64,000 bases of DNA, from NCBI GenBank assembly GCA_018402765.1, contig JAGYIE010000001.1, forward strand, positions 930,001 to 994,000, given 5' to 3'. The stretch is from Vicingaceae bacterium. GTDB taxonomy: Bacteria > Bacteroidota > Bacteroidia > Flavobacteriales_E > Vicingaceae. The notes beneath the pieces were generated by a model, which had not been told where the DNA came from, did no database searches, and saw only the letters and a list, made by a program, of their open reading frames with translations. The position numbers and the translations under genes were made by a program. Below, piece by piece: positions 56,415 to 64,000 of this stretch (position 1 is its first letter; each line of letters begins with the position of its first letter).

Positions 56415-57484
56415 TGAATTAAATTTAAGATATTTATTATGTCGCTTTGAACTTCTTCCTTCAAATCATAGAATAGTGGTAAGCATAAAACTCTTTTTGA
56501 AATGGACTGAGAGATGTCCATAGCAGTAGTTTTAACGTAAGGCAATGAATCCAAAGAAGGATAAAAGTATCTTCTCGGAAATATATTTGAGGAATTCAAT
56601 TCTTGAATTGCATTTAACAGCCTTTCTTCGCTTTTAAAAATAATTGGGAAATAACTGTAATTCCATTCCGTTCCTTCTCTTAATGTTAAAAAACTTAAGT
56701 CCAAGGAGCTTAGTCCAGAACGATAGCGCTCGACAATCGCCTTCCGATTTGAAATTATTTTCGATATATAGGGTAGTACTGCAAGTCCCATTGCAGCTTG
56801 CAACTCACTCATTTTAGCATTGATTCCAATCCCTTGAAAATTTTCAGGACCATCATGACCGAAATTGTGGTGATAAAAATACGTATCAAACATTGCCTCA
56901 TCATTACAAAAAAGTGCGCCACCTTCACCAGTGTGAAACACTTTAGTCGCGTGAAAACTACAGGTGCTTACATCCCCATAATTAAAAATAGATTTTCCTT
57001 TGTACTTTACACCAAAACAATGAGCGGCATCGTAGATTACTTTTAGATTGTACTTTTTCGCAATTCGTTCTATTTCTTCCACATGACATGGATTTCCAAA
57101 AACATGCGTGGCCAATATTGCAGTAGTTTTATGGGTAATTGCAGCCTCAATCTTCGTTTCATCAATGGTCAAATAGTCAGGATGAATATCGACAAAAACA
57201 GGGGTACACCCTTCCCATACAATAGAGGAAGTGGTCGCCACATAAGAAAATGGGGTGGTAATTATTTCATCTTTTAATGCCAAAGCCTTAATCGCAATTT
57301 GTAAAGGCAAGGTTCCATTAGTCATCGCAATTATTCTTTTTACTTCTAGATGTTTTATTAACTTATCTTCTAGCTCCTTAACTAACTCTCCTCTATTAGT
57401 TAACCACTCATTATTCCAGGCTCTTTTTAAAATAGCTTCATATTCAAATATGGCAGGAATAAAGGATTTTGTTACGGGTATCAT
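56411..57484 (-). CDS. DegT/DnrJ/EryC1/StrS family aminotransferase (amino-sugar synthesis)
   Basis: A 357-residue PLP enzyme that transaminates a nucleotide 4-keto or 3-keto sugar. VTKSFIPAIFEYEAILKRAW, NEWLTNRGELVKELE, ITTPFSYVATTSSIVW, LATHVFGNPCHVEEI, IYDAAHCFGVKY and SFHATKVFHTGEGGALF (PLP lysine) are canonical. It is most like dTDP-amino-sugar transaminases of the FdtB/WecE type, and its link to WbqC supports this. Length is normal. It follows the ABC ATPase gene by 8 bases. Confidence 0.92.
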   Translation of the reverse strand: MIPVTKSFIPAIFEYEAILKRAWNNEWLTNRGELVKELEDKLIKHLEVKRIIAMTNGTLPLQIAIKALALKDEIITTPFSYVATTSSIVWEGCTPVFVDIHPDYLTIDETKIEAAITHKTTAILATHVFGNPCHVEEIERIAKKYNLKVIYDAAHCFGVKYKGKSIFNYGDVSTCSFHATKVFHTGEGGALFCNDEAMFDTYFYHHNFGHDGPENFQGIGINAKMSELQAAMGLAVLPYISKIISNRKAIVERYRSGLSSLDLSFLTLREGTEWNYSYFPIIFKSEERLLNAIQELNSSNIFPRRYFYPSLDSLPYVKTTAMDISQSISKRVLCLPLFYDLKEEVQSDIINILNLIH

Positions 57485-57492
57485 TGTTTTCT

Positions 57493-58668
57493 TTAATATA
57501 AATTAATTGGACCCGGAACTAAATTAGGATATTTATTATAAACTACTGAGCTCTCTTCGATGGTAAAGTAAAATGCTTCTCTCTTTGCAAATAAAAAATC
57601 AGAATAATTTTTATGCATTGATATATTAATATAATATTTTCCTTTGTTTAATATATATTTAGGCAAAGTAAATATCAATTCATTTACTCCTATTTTAAAA
57701 CCATCTCCGTTATTAATCTCATTTCCCAATAAAACAAATAATTTCTGGTGGTCCGAAGTAAAAAATGCAATATTTAAGTCAGCTCCTTCAGGAATTTCTA
57801 AATGAAATTTCACACGAAAACTTAAATTGCCAGAATTTAAAATCAAATTACTCTCTTCATCTTTCAATCCTAGCTCTAAAACACTATTTGGCTTATTTTC
57901 AAAAGTGACTAATGAACTACCTCCCTGATCTTCTTTACCCTGTCTAGAATACAATTGAACAACCTCTTCAACTTCAAAGCTATTTAATGCTAACTTTCCA
58001 TTCTCCACTAAAATAGCTCGAGAACACAAGCCTTTTACAGCTGCCATATTATGGCTCACAAAAAGTACAGTTCTTCCTTGTCCTGCCACGTCCTTCATTT
58101 TCCCCAAGCACTTCTTTTGAAACTCTGCATCGCCCACGGCCAACACCTCATCGATGATTAAAATCTCAGGTTCTAGATGGGCGGCTACTGAAAAGGCCAA
58201 ACGAACATACATTCCACTACTATAATGTTTTACAGGCGTATCAATAAATTTTTCAACTCCCGAAAAAGCGACAATTTCATCAAATTTGGACTTGATCTCT
58301 GCGCGAGTCATTCCTAGTATGGAACCGTTTAGGAAGATATTCTCTCTTCCGCTCAACTCGGGGTGGAACCCCGTACCGACCTCTAACAAAGAGGCTACCC
58401 GGCCCCGCATAACAATCTCCCCATTTGTTGGTTCAGTAATTCTCGACAGGACCTTTAATAACGTGCTTTTACCAGCTCCATTTTTTCCTACAATTCCCAA
58501 TACTTCCCCTTGATCTACATCAAAAGAAATATCTGTCAACGCATTAAAGGTTTGTTTTGATGAGGAGGAAGGCTTAAACAGCCCCCTAAAGGTATCAACA
58601 ATTGAATCCTTAGCGGCTGCTCCTAATGTATAGGTCTTGGATATATTTTTTACTTCAATTACCTTCAT
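57493..58668 (-). CDS. wzt: Polysaccharide ABC exporter ATP-binding protein with Wzt C-terminal domain
   Basis: Energises export of the finished glycan through the permease encoded upstream. The 391 residues contain Walker A GKNGAGKSTLLK, the Q-loop region with Wzt-typical LLEVGTGFHPELSGRENIF, signature YSSGMYVRLAFSVAAHLE, Walker B EILIIDEVLAVGD and VLFVSHNM. From about residue 245 a beta-rich extension (FENKPNSVLELGLKD, SFRVKFHLEIPEGADLN) matches the Wzt_C carbohydrate-binding domain, which recognises capped O-antigen ends. It starts 1 base after the permease stop. Confidence 0.92.
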   Translation of the reverse strand: MKVIEVKNISKTYTLGAAAKDSIVDTFRGLFKPSSSSKQTFNALTDISFDVDQGEVLGIVGKNGAGKSTLLKVLSRITEPTNGEIVMRGRVASLLEVGTGFHPELSGRENIFLNGSILGMTRAEIKSKFDEIVAFSGVEKFIDTPVKHYSSGMYVRLAFSVAAHLEPEILIIDEVLAVGDAEFQKKCLGKMKDVAGQGRTVLFVSHNMAAVKGLCSRAILVENGKLALNSFEVEEVVQLYSRQGKEDQGGSSLVTFENKPNSVLELGLKDEESNLILNSGNLSFRVKFHLEIPEGADLNIAFFTSDHQKLFVLLGNEINNGDGFKIGVNELIFTLPKYILNKGKYYINISMHKNYSDFLFAKREAFYFTIEESSVVYNKYPNLVPGPINLY

Positions 58669-58669
58669 C

Positions 58670-59488
58670 TTAAATCAAATCAGCCATTACACGTTCCACT
58701 TTTTTAAAATACCATAAGCTTGTTAAAAATAACAGTAACATTACACCTATGGAAAAAAAGATCAATTGACCAGGCGCTTCCCCCCCAATAATGGACCACC
58801 TTACTCCTTCAATAACACCCACCATAGGGTTTAAGGCATACAACCATTGATACTTCTCTGGAACCATATTCGCTGCATAGGCCACAGGGGAGGCATACAT
58901 CCCAATCTGCACCATAAAAGGCAATAAATGCGTAAAATCTCGAAAGCGAACAGTCAAAGCACTCACCCAAATACCTACCCCTAAGCCACCAATGATCAGC
59001 AGCAAAATAAACAAGGGCAAATAAAGAATATTGGCTGAAGGAACAAACTGATAATAAACCCCAATAACAATTAAGATGACTAAGCTAATCATAAAATCAA
59101 TCAACCCCACTATGGCTTTAGAAATAGGAATAACCAAGCGTGGAAAGTAAATCTTTTTCACCATGGCTTGTGCCCCTACGATGGAGTTTCCTGCTTGACT
59201 AATCAAAAAAGCAAAATAAGTCCATGCCAGCATCCCCGATTGCGCAAATAGGGGATAAGGAGTAGAGCCGGTATCTACCTTGGCTACTCGGCTAAAAATA
59301 AGGGTGAAAATTAACAATGTAGCCAATGGCTGTATAAATGCCCAAACAAAACCCAAAAAAGTTTGTGCGTAACGCACCTTGTAATCCCTCCAGGCCAAAA
59401 TGGCAATTAAATCTTTATAATTCCATAAATCGGTAACAATGGTAGAGAATTTGGTCGGTGAATTGGAAGAGATTTTTAGCTCCATCAT
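58670..59488 (-). CDS. wzm: Polysaccharide ABC exporter permease
   Basis: A 272-residue inner-membrane protein of the ABC-2 type (Wzm/RfbA). Six hydrophobic helices are visible (FVWAFIQPLATLLIFTLIF, MLAWTYFAFLISQAGNS, FMISLVILIVIGVYYQF, YLPLFILLLIIGGLGVGIW). The conserved YPLFAQSGML and RFRDFTHLLPFMVQIGMYASPVAY segments fit the family. The ATG at 59488 forms an ATGA overlap with the wzc stop; an earlier ATG at 59515 would overlap wzc by 31 bases and is less likely. Confidence 0.92.
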   Translation of the reverse strand: MMELKISSNSPTKFSTIVTDLWNYKDLIAILAWRDYKVRYAQTFLGFVWAFIQPLATLLIFTLIFSRVAKVDTGSTPYPLFAQSGMLAWTYFAFLISQAGNSIVGAQAMVKKIYFPRLVIPISKAIVGLIDFMISLVILIVIGVYYQFVPSANILYLPLFILLLIIGGLGVGIWVSALTVRFRDFTHLLPFMVQIGMYASPVAYAANMVPEKYQWLYALNPMVGVIEGVRWSIIGGEAPGQLIFFSIGVMLLLFLTSLWYFKKVERVMADLI

Positions 59489-61887
59489 GGTTGTTTGCGC
59501 TTCAAAGGATTCCACATTTTCTTTTTCATTTTGTTGCTGCTATCTTCCGCATAATACCCATAGCCGTAGCCATAACCGTATCCATAGCCATACCCGTAGC
59601 CGTACCCATAGCCGTACCCATAACCATACGCCAATGGGCCAGAATTTTCTTTCACCGCATTCATCACTATACCAATCTTTTTGATTTTACCAGTTTGAAA
59701 GAGGTTATCTATATTTTCCAGATAGGCTTTTTTGGTATAGTTGTGGCGGACGATATACAAAGAAGCATCCACATATCGATTGATGATGAGTGCATCGGTA
59801 ACCAGCCCTACAGGAGGGGTATCGATCACCACCACCTCATAGTCTTGCTTTAGTAACTCAACTAGCTCTTGCATGCGCTCACTTTCAATTAACTCAGCCG
59901 GGTTGGGTGGTATAGGCCCAGAAGAAATTAAGTCCAAATTTTCAATTCGGGTTTGCTGAATGCTTTGAGTTAAATCCGCTTTGCTAATTAAATAAGAGCT
60001 TAAGCCAATTTCATTGCTCAAACCAAAATCTTTGAAAATCTTTGGTTTCCGTAAATCTGCACCCACCAAAATGGTCTTTTTACCAGAAGCAGCATAGATG
60101 GCAGCCAAATTAATGGAGGTAAAGGTTTTTCCTTCTCCTGATATTGAAGAAGTTACCATAACCACATGGCGTTCTTTTCCTTCCACCATATAATTGATGT
60201 TGGTTCGTATACTCCTGAAGGATTCAGAAACCATGGACTTTAAATTGTTGCTCACAATGATGTTGTTCTCCAATCCCTTTTTCAGCATAATGGATCCCAG
60301 CAATGGAATCTTTGTGATGTACTCCAAATCTGATCGGTCAACGATTTTATTGTTTAAAAAATACAACAACAAAATAACGGCCAACGGAAGAATAAGCCCG
60401 ACTACGACATTGGTAGCATAAACAGAGCCTGACTGTGGCCCTACAAAACGCAAACGGTATTTAGAAGCTTCTTCCAATACAGAGGCCTTCGAAATACTCG
60501 AAGCCTGAGCAATACTCGCCTCAGAGCGTTTATTGAGTAAATAAATGTACAAATCATTTAGCAAGTCATAGCGCCTTTGCAAATCGTATCCCTTTTGGCC
60601 ATAAGAAGAAGCTTCCTTGCTTCTAATTTTCATTCTTTCCAATTGCTCAGCTGCTGCTCTTTTTGCCAAACTAACTTCTCTTCTAGCAAGGTAAACCCGA
60701 TTCATTAAGGTTTTTCTTAATAAAAGCAATTCAGTGTCTGACCCTATTACGTAGCTATTTTTAAGCGTTGCCGTATTCCCCTTTTTCATCTTTACCAAAA
60801 CAGCATTTCTCATTTCCTTTACTAAATCATGTATATAGGGGTCTGTAATGTTAAAAAACTGAGGTGAAGGAATTCCATAATCCAAAGAGTCTGATTCTAG
60901 AAACCCTTCAAGCAGGTCATAATACGATTCCTGCAATTCGATAGTTGAAATATTTTTTTCAATTCTATAGACTTCTTCATACTTTATCCCTTCATCAATT
61001 GGTACATTCTTTTGAATTGCCATATTTTGAAATTTGACTATCTTCAGCTCTAACTCCTTGAGGCTATCCGTAACCTCTTCCAGCTGATCATCTACAAAGG
61101 CAATCGTATTGCGTGCAATGGCATTGTTGATATCCAATCCCCGATCAATGTAAACCCGCATCAATTGATTGAGAAAGTCCATTTCCTTTGCAGGAGTTTC
61201 TCCAGAAGAGGAAAACAATAAAATGGTGGCTTCTTTATTCTCTAGTGTAAGGCGCAACTTTGACTTTAGCCCATTGGCCACATCTGAAGGGTTGATAATA
61301 CTGATTCTGTAGATTTCTGTTTCATCTGGCTTGAATTTCTTCAACAATACATCTACCTCAAGTTGCTGACCCTGAAAATGCAAGCTATCTAAGGGCACAA
61401 AAGGGAGGTTTTCTAAGCCATCCTTACTTCTGGCAACACGCGCTTCTAACGCTTTGGTAATTTCAATAAAAAAGGTACCCTCAAAAACTTCGTAATTCTT
61501 CAGCGTAATCTCCGAAACCGGATACATTTCGGTGGTGCGAATATTGCCCACTTTGTAGTAAAATACCTTCCAATTAAGCTCATCCACTACTTCTTGCATT
61601 AACGGTAAGGACTTGATGATCCCAAATTCATTCATCATATTACTTGAAGAAGAAACCAAATCTGTTCCCTTAATAAAATAATCTTGCCCCCAGGAGCTGT
61701 ATTCATCTTTTACCAACAAGCGAGAAGAAACCGAATAGGTTGGTGGATCGTAGCGCATTTTATAAAAAGACAACGCCACGCTTAAAATCAACCCGATTAC
61801 AACTAAGTACCAGTATCGAATAACGTACATCAACAATACTTGAGGATCTATTTTAATCGTCGATCCATCAGATTTAGCAACTGCCAT
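59485..61887 (-). CDS. wzc: GumC/Wzc-type polysaccharide co-polymerase with bacterial tyrosine kinase domain and Gly-Tyr tail
   Basis: An 800-residue inner-membrane protein controlling chain length and export. N-terminal YVIRYWYLVVIGLILSVALSF is the first membrane helix. A long helical periplasmic region follows, and a second helix lies at VGLILPLAVILLLYFLNN. The cytoplasmic kinase has Walker A SGEGKTFTS at 583-591, Walker A' ILVGADLRKPK and Walker B VVVIDTPPVGL. The C-terminal tail (754-779) is fourteen tyrosines alternating with twelve glycines, presumed autophosphorylation sites. A Wza-like outer-membrane exporter gene is not seen nearby. It diverges from the exosortase gene across 82 bases. 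Confidence 0.95.
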   Translation of the reverse strand: MAVAKSDGSTIKIDPQVLLMYVIRYWYLVVIGLILSVALSFYKMRYDPPTYSVSSRLLVKDEYSSWGQDYFIKGTDLVSSSSNMMNEFGIIKSLPLMQEVVDELNWKVFYYKVGNIRTTEMYPVSEITLKNYEVFEGTFFIEITKALEARVARSKDGLENLPFVPLDSLHFQGQQLEVDVLLKKFKPDETEIYRISIINPSDVANGLKSKLRLTLENKEATILLFSSSGETPAKEMDFLNQLMRVYIDRGLDINNAIARNTIAFVDDQLEEVTDSLKELELKIVKFQNMAIQKNVPIDEGIKYEEVYRIEKNISTIELQESYYDLLEGFLESDSLDYGIPSPQFFNITDPYIHDLVKEMRNAVLVKMKKGNTATLKNSYVIGSDTELLLLRKTLMNRVYLARREVSLAKRAAAEQLERMKIRSKEASSYGQKGYDLQRRYDLLNDLYIYLLNKRSEASIAQASSISKASVLEEASKYRLRFVGPQSGSVYATNVVVGLILPLAVILLLYFLNNKIVDRSDLEYITKIPLLGSIMLKKGLENNIIVSNNLKSMVSESFRSIRTNINYMVEGKERHVVMVTSSISGEGKTFTSINLAAIYAASGKKTILVGADLRKPKIFKDFGLSNEIGLSSYLISKADLTQSIQQTRIENLDLISSGPIPPNPAELIESERMQELVELLKQDYEVVVIDTPPVGLVTDALIINRYVDASLYIVRHNYTKKAYLENIDNLFQTGKIKKIGIVMNAVKENSGPLAYGYGYGYGYGYGYGYGYGYGYGYGYYAEDSSNKMKKKMWNPLKRKQP

Positions 61888-61969
61888 GAGTTTTTAGATA
61901 ACTATTTGAAGAGGCAAATAAACGAAATTAATTAGTTACTTTGGATTCAGAAGAAATTCAATTGAAGGA

Positions 61970-62482
61970 ATGCAGCAGCAACAAAAAAAAATAAGCCGTT
62001 TTGTAGTACAGTTATTCATTGGCTATCCGGCTGTATATCTTGTTTACGAATACATTTTACTGCCCTATACCCCACTGGATAATCTAATTGTTCAATCATT
62101 ATTAAGCATTAGTGAATTTACGCTTTCCACATTCGGTTTTGATAGCTTCGTGGATTCGGCTAATGCCATTGTGGGCATCAAGGGTTCTAGTGGTGTAAAT
62201 GTAGGATATGCCTGCGATGGCCTTAGCCTATTTCTATTGTTTGCCGTATTTATCGTTGCCTTTCCAGGAAAGCTCCTTATGAAAGTTGGGTATACGGTTG
62301 TCGGTTGCTTGTTAATTCACTTGTTAAACAGTATTCGAATTACGGCCTTGGCCATAATTCATGTAAAACAACCTGAACTGTTGCACTTTCACCATACGTA
62401 CACCTTCACCTTGTTTATTTATGGTTGTATCTTTTTGCTGTGGGTGATTCGGGTAAACAGCTATACGAAAAGACAATGGTAA
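61970..62482 (+). CDS. Exosortase family transpeptidase-like membrane protein
   Basis: A 170-residue protein with about four membrane helices and the exosortase/archaeosortase catalytic triad: Cys82 in GYACDGLSLF, Arg123 in LLNSIRITAL and His141 or His142 in FHHTYTF. Exosortases cleave C-terminal sorting signals of exported proteins, usually in bacteria with polysaccharide loci. The length is close to the short Bacteroidota exosortases (XrtX-like). It is coupled to the next gene, starts divergently from wzc, and its probable substrate may be the downstream exported protein, which is inference. Confidence 0.88.
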   Translation: MQQQQKKISRFVVQLFIGYPAVYLVYEYILLPYTPLDNLIVQSLLSISEFTLSTFGFDSFVDSANAIVGIKGSSGVNVGYACDGLSLFLLFAVFIVAFPGKLLMKVGYTVVGCLLIHLLNSIRITALAIIHVKQPELLHFHHTYTFTLFIYGCIFLLWVIRVNSYTKRQW

Positions 62483-62949
62483 AAAAATACATGGCGTTTC
62501 TCCTGATTGCATTGGTGCTAATTGCTTCCTATTGGCGAGAGGTGATTTTTCTTCAAATAAATGCACTACTCCAACACGAACCCTGGAACTATTCCAATAC
62601 GCTACCTGTTGCATTCTTGCAAAACCAACCCAAAGAAACCCTGCTTCAACTCAAGTGGGTGTTGACGGGGCTATTTTCTGTGGCTATTGGGGGAAGCACA
62701 TGGATTTGCATCCAATTGATGACGGAATTGTTGTGGCTAAAAAAACTGCTCAATTACGTTTTTGCATTACTCTTGCTGTGGGCGGGCATAATGGGTAGTT
62801 TCTATATTTTTACTCCGAATAAAGAACTTTTTTATCCCCTTTTACGTATATCCATTGGGTTATTCCAAACCCCATTACTGTTAACTATTTTTGGAATTAT
62901 CCTATACGCTATCAACAACTTAAGCAAATTGCATAATCTCAAAAATTAA
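62476..62949 (+). CDS. Exosortase-associated integral membrane protein
   Basis: A 157-residue protein with about four hydrophobic helices (YMAFLLIALVLIASYW, LQLKWVLTGLFSVAIGG, LLNYVFALLLLWAGIMGSFYIF, LLLTIFGIILYAI). The frame opens 51 bases earlier, but the ATG at 62476 overlaps the exosortase stop codon (ATGGTAA) and fits coupled translation. It resembles small membrane partners that accompany Bacteroidota exosortases (XrtX-associated type); the match is by position and topology, not catalytic residues. Its function is unknown. Confidence 0.72.
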   Translation: MVKKYMAFLLIALVLIASYWREVIFLQINALLQHEPWNYSNTLPVAFLQNQPKETLLQLKWVLTGLFSVAIGGSTWICIQLMTELLWLKKLLNYVFALLLLWAGIMGSFYIFTPNKELFYPLLRISIGLFQTPLLLTIFGIILYAINNLSKLHNLKN

Positions 62950-62959
62950 TGTATTTTTG
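62929..62959 (+). promoter_or_regulatory. Promoter of the LamG-like exported protein gene
   Basis: TTG at 62929-62931 and TATTTTTG at 62952-62959 (20-base spacing) match the Bacteroidota -33/-7 consensus. The leader to the ATG at 62983 is about 18-20 bases. The promoter overlaps the end of the exosortase-partner gene. Confidence 0.5.
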
Positions 62960-62982
62960 TCCATTGATTAAAACCAACCAAA

Positions 62983-64000
62983 ATGAAAAAACGTTTATTC
63001 CTTTTAACTCAAATAATTGTTCTCGGAAGTTTTGCACAAACTGGGCCAGGCGGAGTAGGTAACGCTAGTGATAACATCGTTTGGTTGGATGCAGCTCGAT
63101 TAGGATTAGCCGACAATACCGCAGTTAGCAGTTGGACTGATTTTTCAGGCAATAACAACCATGCAACACAAGCAACAGGTAGCCAGCAACCCCTATACAA
63201 AACTGCGCAGATCAATGGGGTTCCTGCCATAGATTTTGATGGAACAAATGATTATTTGCAATTTACCAACCACATTACTACAGGATCAGTATCAGCATAT
63301 ACAGTGCATCAGTCTCAATCTTTAGATATAAATGGAATTTTAAATATCGAAAAGCATATGCTTTACTCAGGAGGTAATTTTATTTCGAATGCTTATGATT
63401 CCCCCAGAGAATATTATTCTTCATTTTTCAATCTAGATGACCCAACCGTTTTTCAGTTTCACACAGGAGGAACAATTTCATCTGACACATACAACTCAGT
63501 TAGATCTAATAGCACAGGCAACTCAGCAAGAAACGCTGTAAGAACTGAACTATTAAACAAACCTCTTTCAACAGTCGGCGTTTTAATTGGCTCTTTAGGC
63601 ACTCCTGTTAGATTTCAAAATGGCGAAATATCCGAAGTTATTTTATTTAATAGGGTTTTAGGTCTAGCAGAAAAGCGAATAGTGAATGCTTACATTGGAG
63701 GAAAATATAGCATCAGTTCATTAACTCCATTTTATGCTTACGCCTCGATCTTTGGTTCTGAAATTTTTGGAATAGGCCAAGAAGCCGATGGAGCAAATAC
63801 AACTGCTCAAGGTACGGGAATTGTTGAGATTTCAAATGCCTCTTCATTGGATGATGGAGATTACTTAATTGTTGGTCATGATAATGCAGCATTAACGACT
63901 ACCACATCCGTGGGTTCTGCATTTTCAAAGAATCGCTACAACAGAATTTGGCGAGTGGATGTCACCAATACCCCTGGTACAGTGGATATAAAGTTTGCGT
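62983..64000 (+). CDS. Exported LamG/concanavalin-like domain protein, 3' end outside window
   Basis: An open frame of 339 codons to the window edge. A signal peptide (MKKRLFLLTQIIVLGSFAQ) is followed by a LamG-like jelly-roll domain (NIVWLDAARLGLADNTAVSS, WTDFSGNNNHATQA, GVPAIDFDGTNDYLQF). The domain ends near ISEVILFNRVLGLAEKRIVN with YIGGKYS. A second domain begins (FGIGQEADGANTT, YLIVGHDNAALTTTTSVG) with WRVDVTNTPG. These are typical of large Bacteroidota surface proteins. Its C-terminus, where a T9SS or exosortase signal would lie, is not visible. Position next to the exosortase pair makes it a candidate substrate. Confidence 0.8.
   Translation, partial: MKKRLFLLTQIIVLGSFAQTGPGGVGNASDNIVWLDAARLGLADNTAVSSWTDFSGNNNHATQATGSQQPLYKTAQINGVPAIDFDGTNDYLQFTNHITTGSVSAYTVHQSQSLDINGILNIEKHMLYSGGNFISNAYDSPREYYSSFFNLDDPTVFQFHTGGTISSDTYNSVRSNSTGNSARNAVRTELLNKPLSTVGVLIGSLGTPVRFQNGEISEVILFNRVLGLAEKRIVNAYIGGKYSISSLTPFYAYASIFGSEIFGIGQEADGANTTAQGTGIVEISNASSLDDGDYLIVGHDNAALTTTTSVGSAFSKNRYNRIWRVDVTNTPGTVDIKFA

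Noticed and set aside
59439-59853. Plus-strand open frames with HTHSRTHS-like repeats
   Set aside because: They are the antisense of the Gly-Tyr codons of wzc.

Overview
The window comes from an AT-rich genome of the phylum Bacteroidota. Two secreted proteins carry type IX secretion (T9SS) C-terminal sorting domains (one type A, one CHU_C/type B), there is a PorG/DUF6089-like barrel, and promoters fit the Bacteroidota -7 consensus TAnnTTTG. A wider Cytophagales-like affiliation is suggested by the exosortase plus partner membrane protein, but this is inference. No rRNA, tRNA, CRISPR or transposase was seen.

Layout. 1-30 kb is mainly housekeeping: pheT (cut by the window edge), a WD40 protein, recG, a Cys-cluster protein, mnmD, a one-cysteine thioredoxin-fold protein, a beta-helix lipoprotein, a LuxC-type acyl-CoA reductase facing a dicluster ferredoxin, an unknown exported protein, a MoxR ATPase with three parvulin/SurA-type chaperone genes and guaB. 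Then come two large, partly near-identical exported proteins with different T9SS signals, an M16 peptidase pair, an FMN enoyl reductase/nitronate monooxygenase and the PorG-like barrel. A modular 42/98-bp tandem repeat array (30.04-30.55 kb) ends this part.

30.6-62 kb is one large surface-polysaccharide locus, nearly all on the minus strand. The first transcription unit starts near 46.2 kb and runs left: GT2, wecB-like epimerase, five GT4-like transferases, a sugar epimerase, a Wzy-like membrane protein, an asparagine synthase, a WcaF-like acetyltransferase and GT2, with one FkbM methyltransferase on the opposite strand. The second starts near 61.9 kb: a GumC/Wzc-like kinase with a (Gly-Tyr)12 tail, Wzm/Wzt ABC exporter, three PLP-aminotransferase-like proteins, WbqC, sulfotransferase, pyruvyltransferase, GT2, GT4, methyltransferase, GT4. 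Together they would make nucleotide sugars, assemble a glycan decorated with amino, sulfate, pyruvate, acyl or methyl groups, and export it. Divergent from wzc is an exosortase, a partner membrane protein and the start of a large exported LamG-like protein.

A notable quality signal: between 46.6 and 55.9 kb six genes are broken by 18 frameshifts. Every one can be repaired by adding a single base to a 4-6 nt A/T run, and no such break was found elsewhere in the window. I treat these as probable sequencing or assembly deletions and give reconstructed gene limits.
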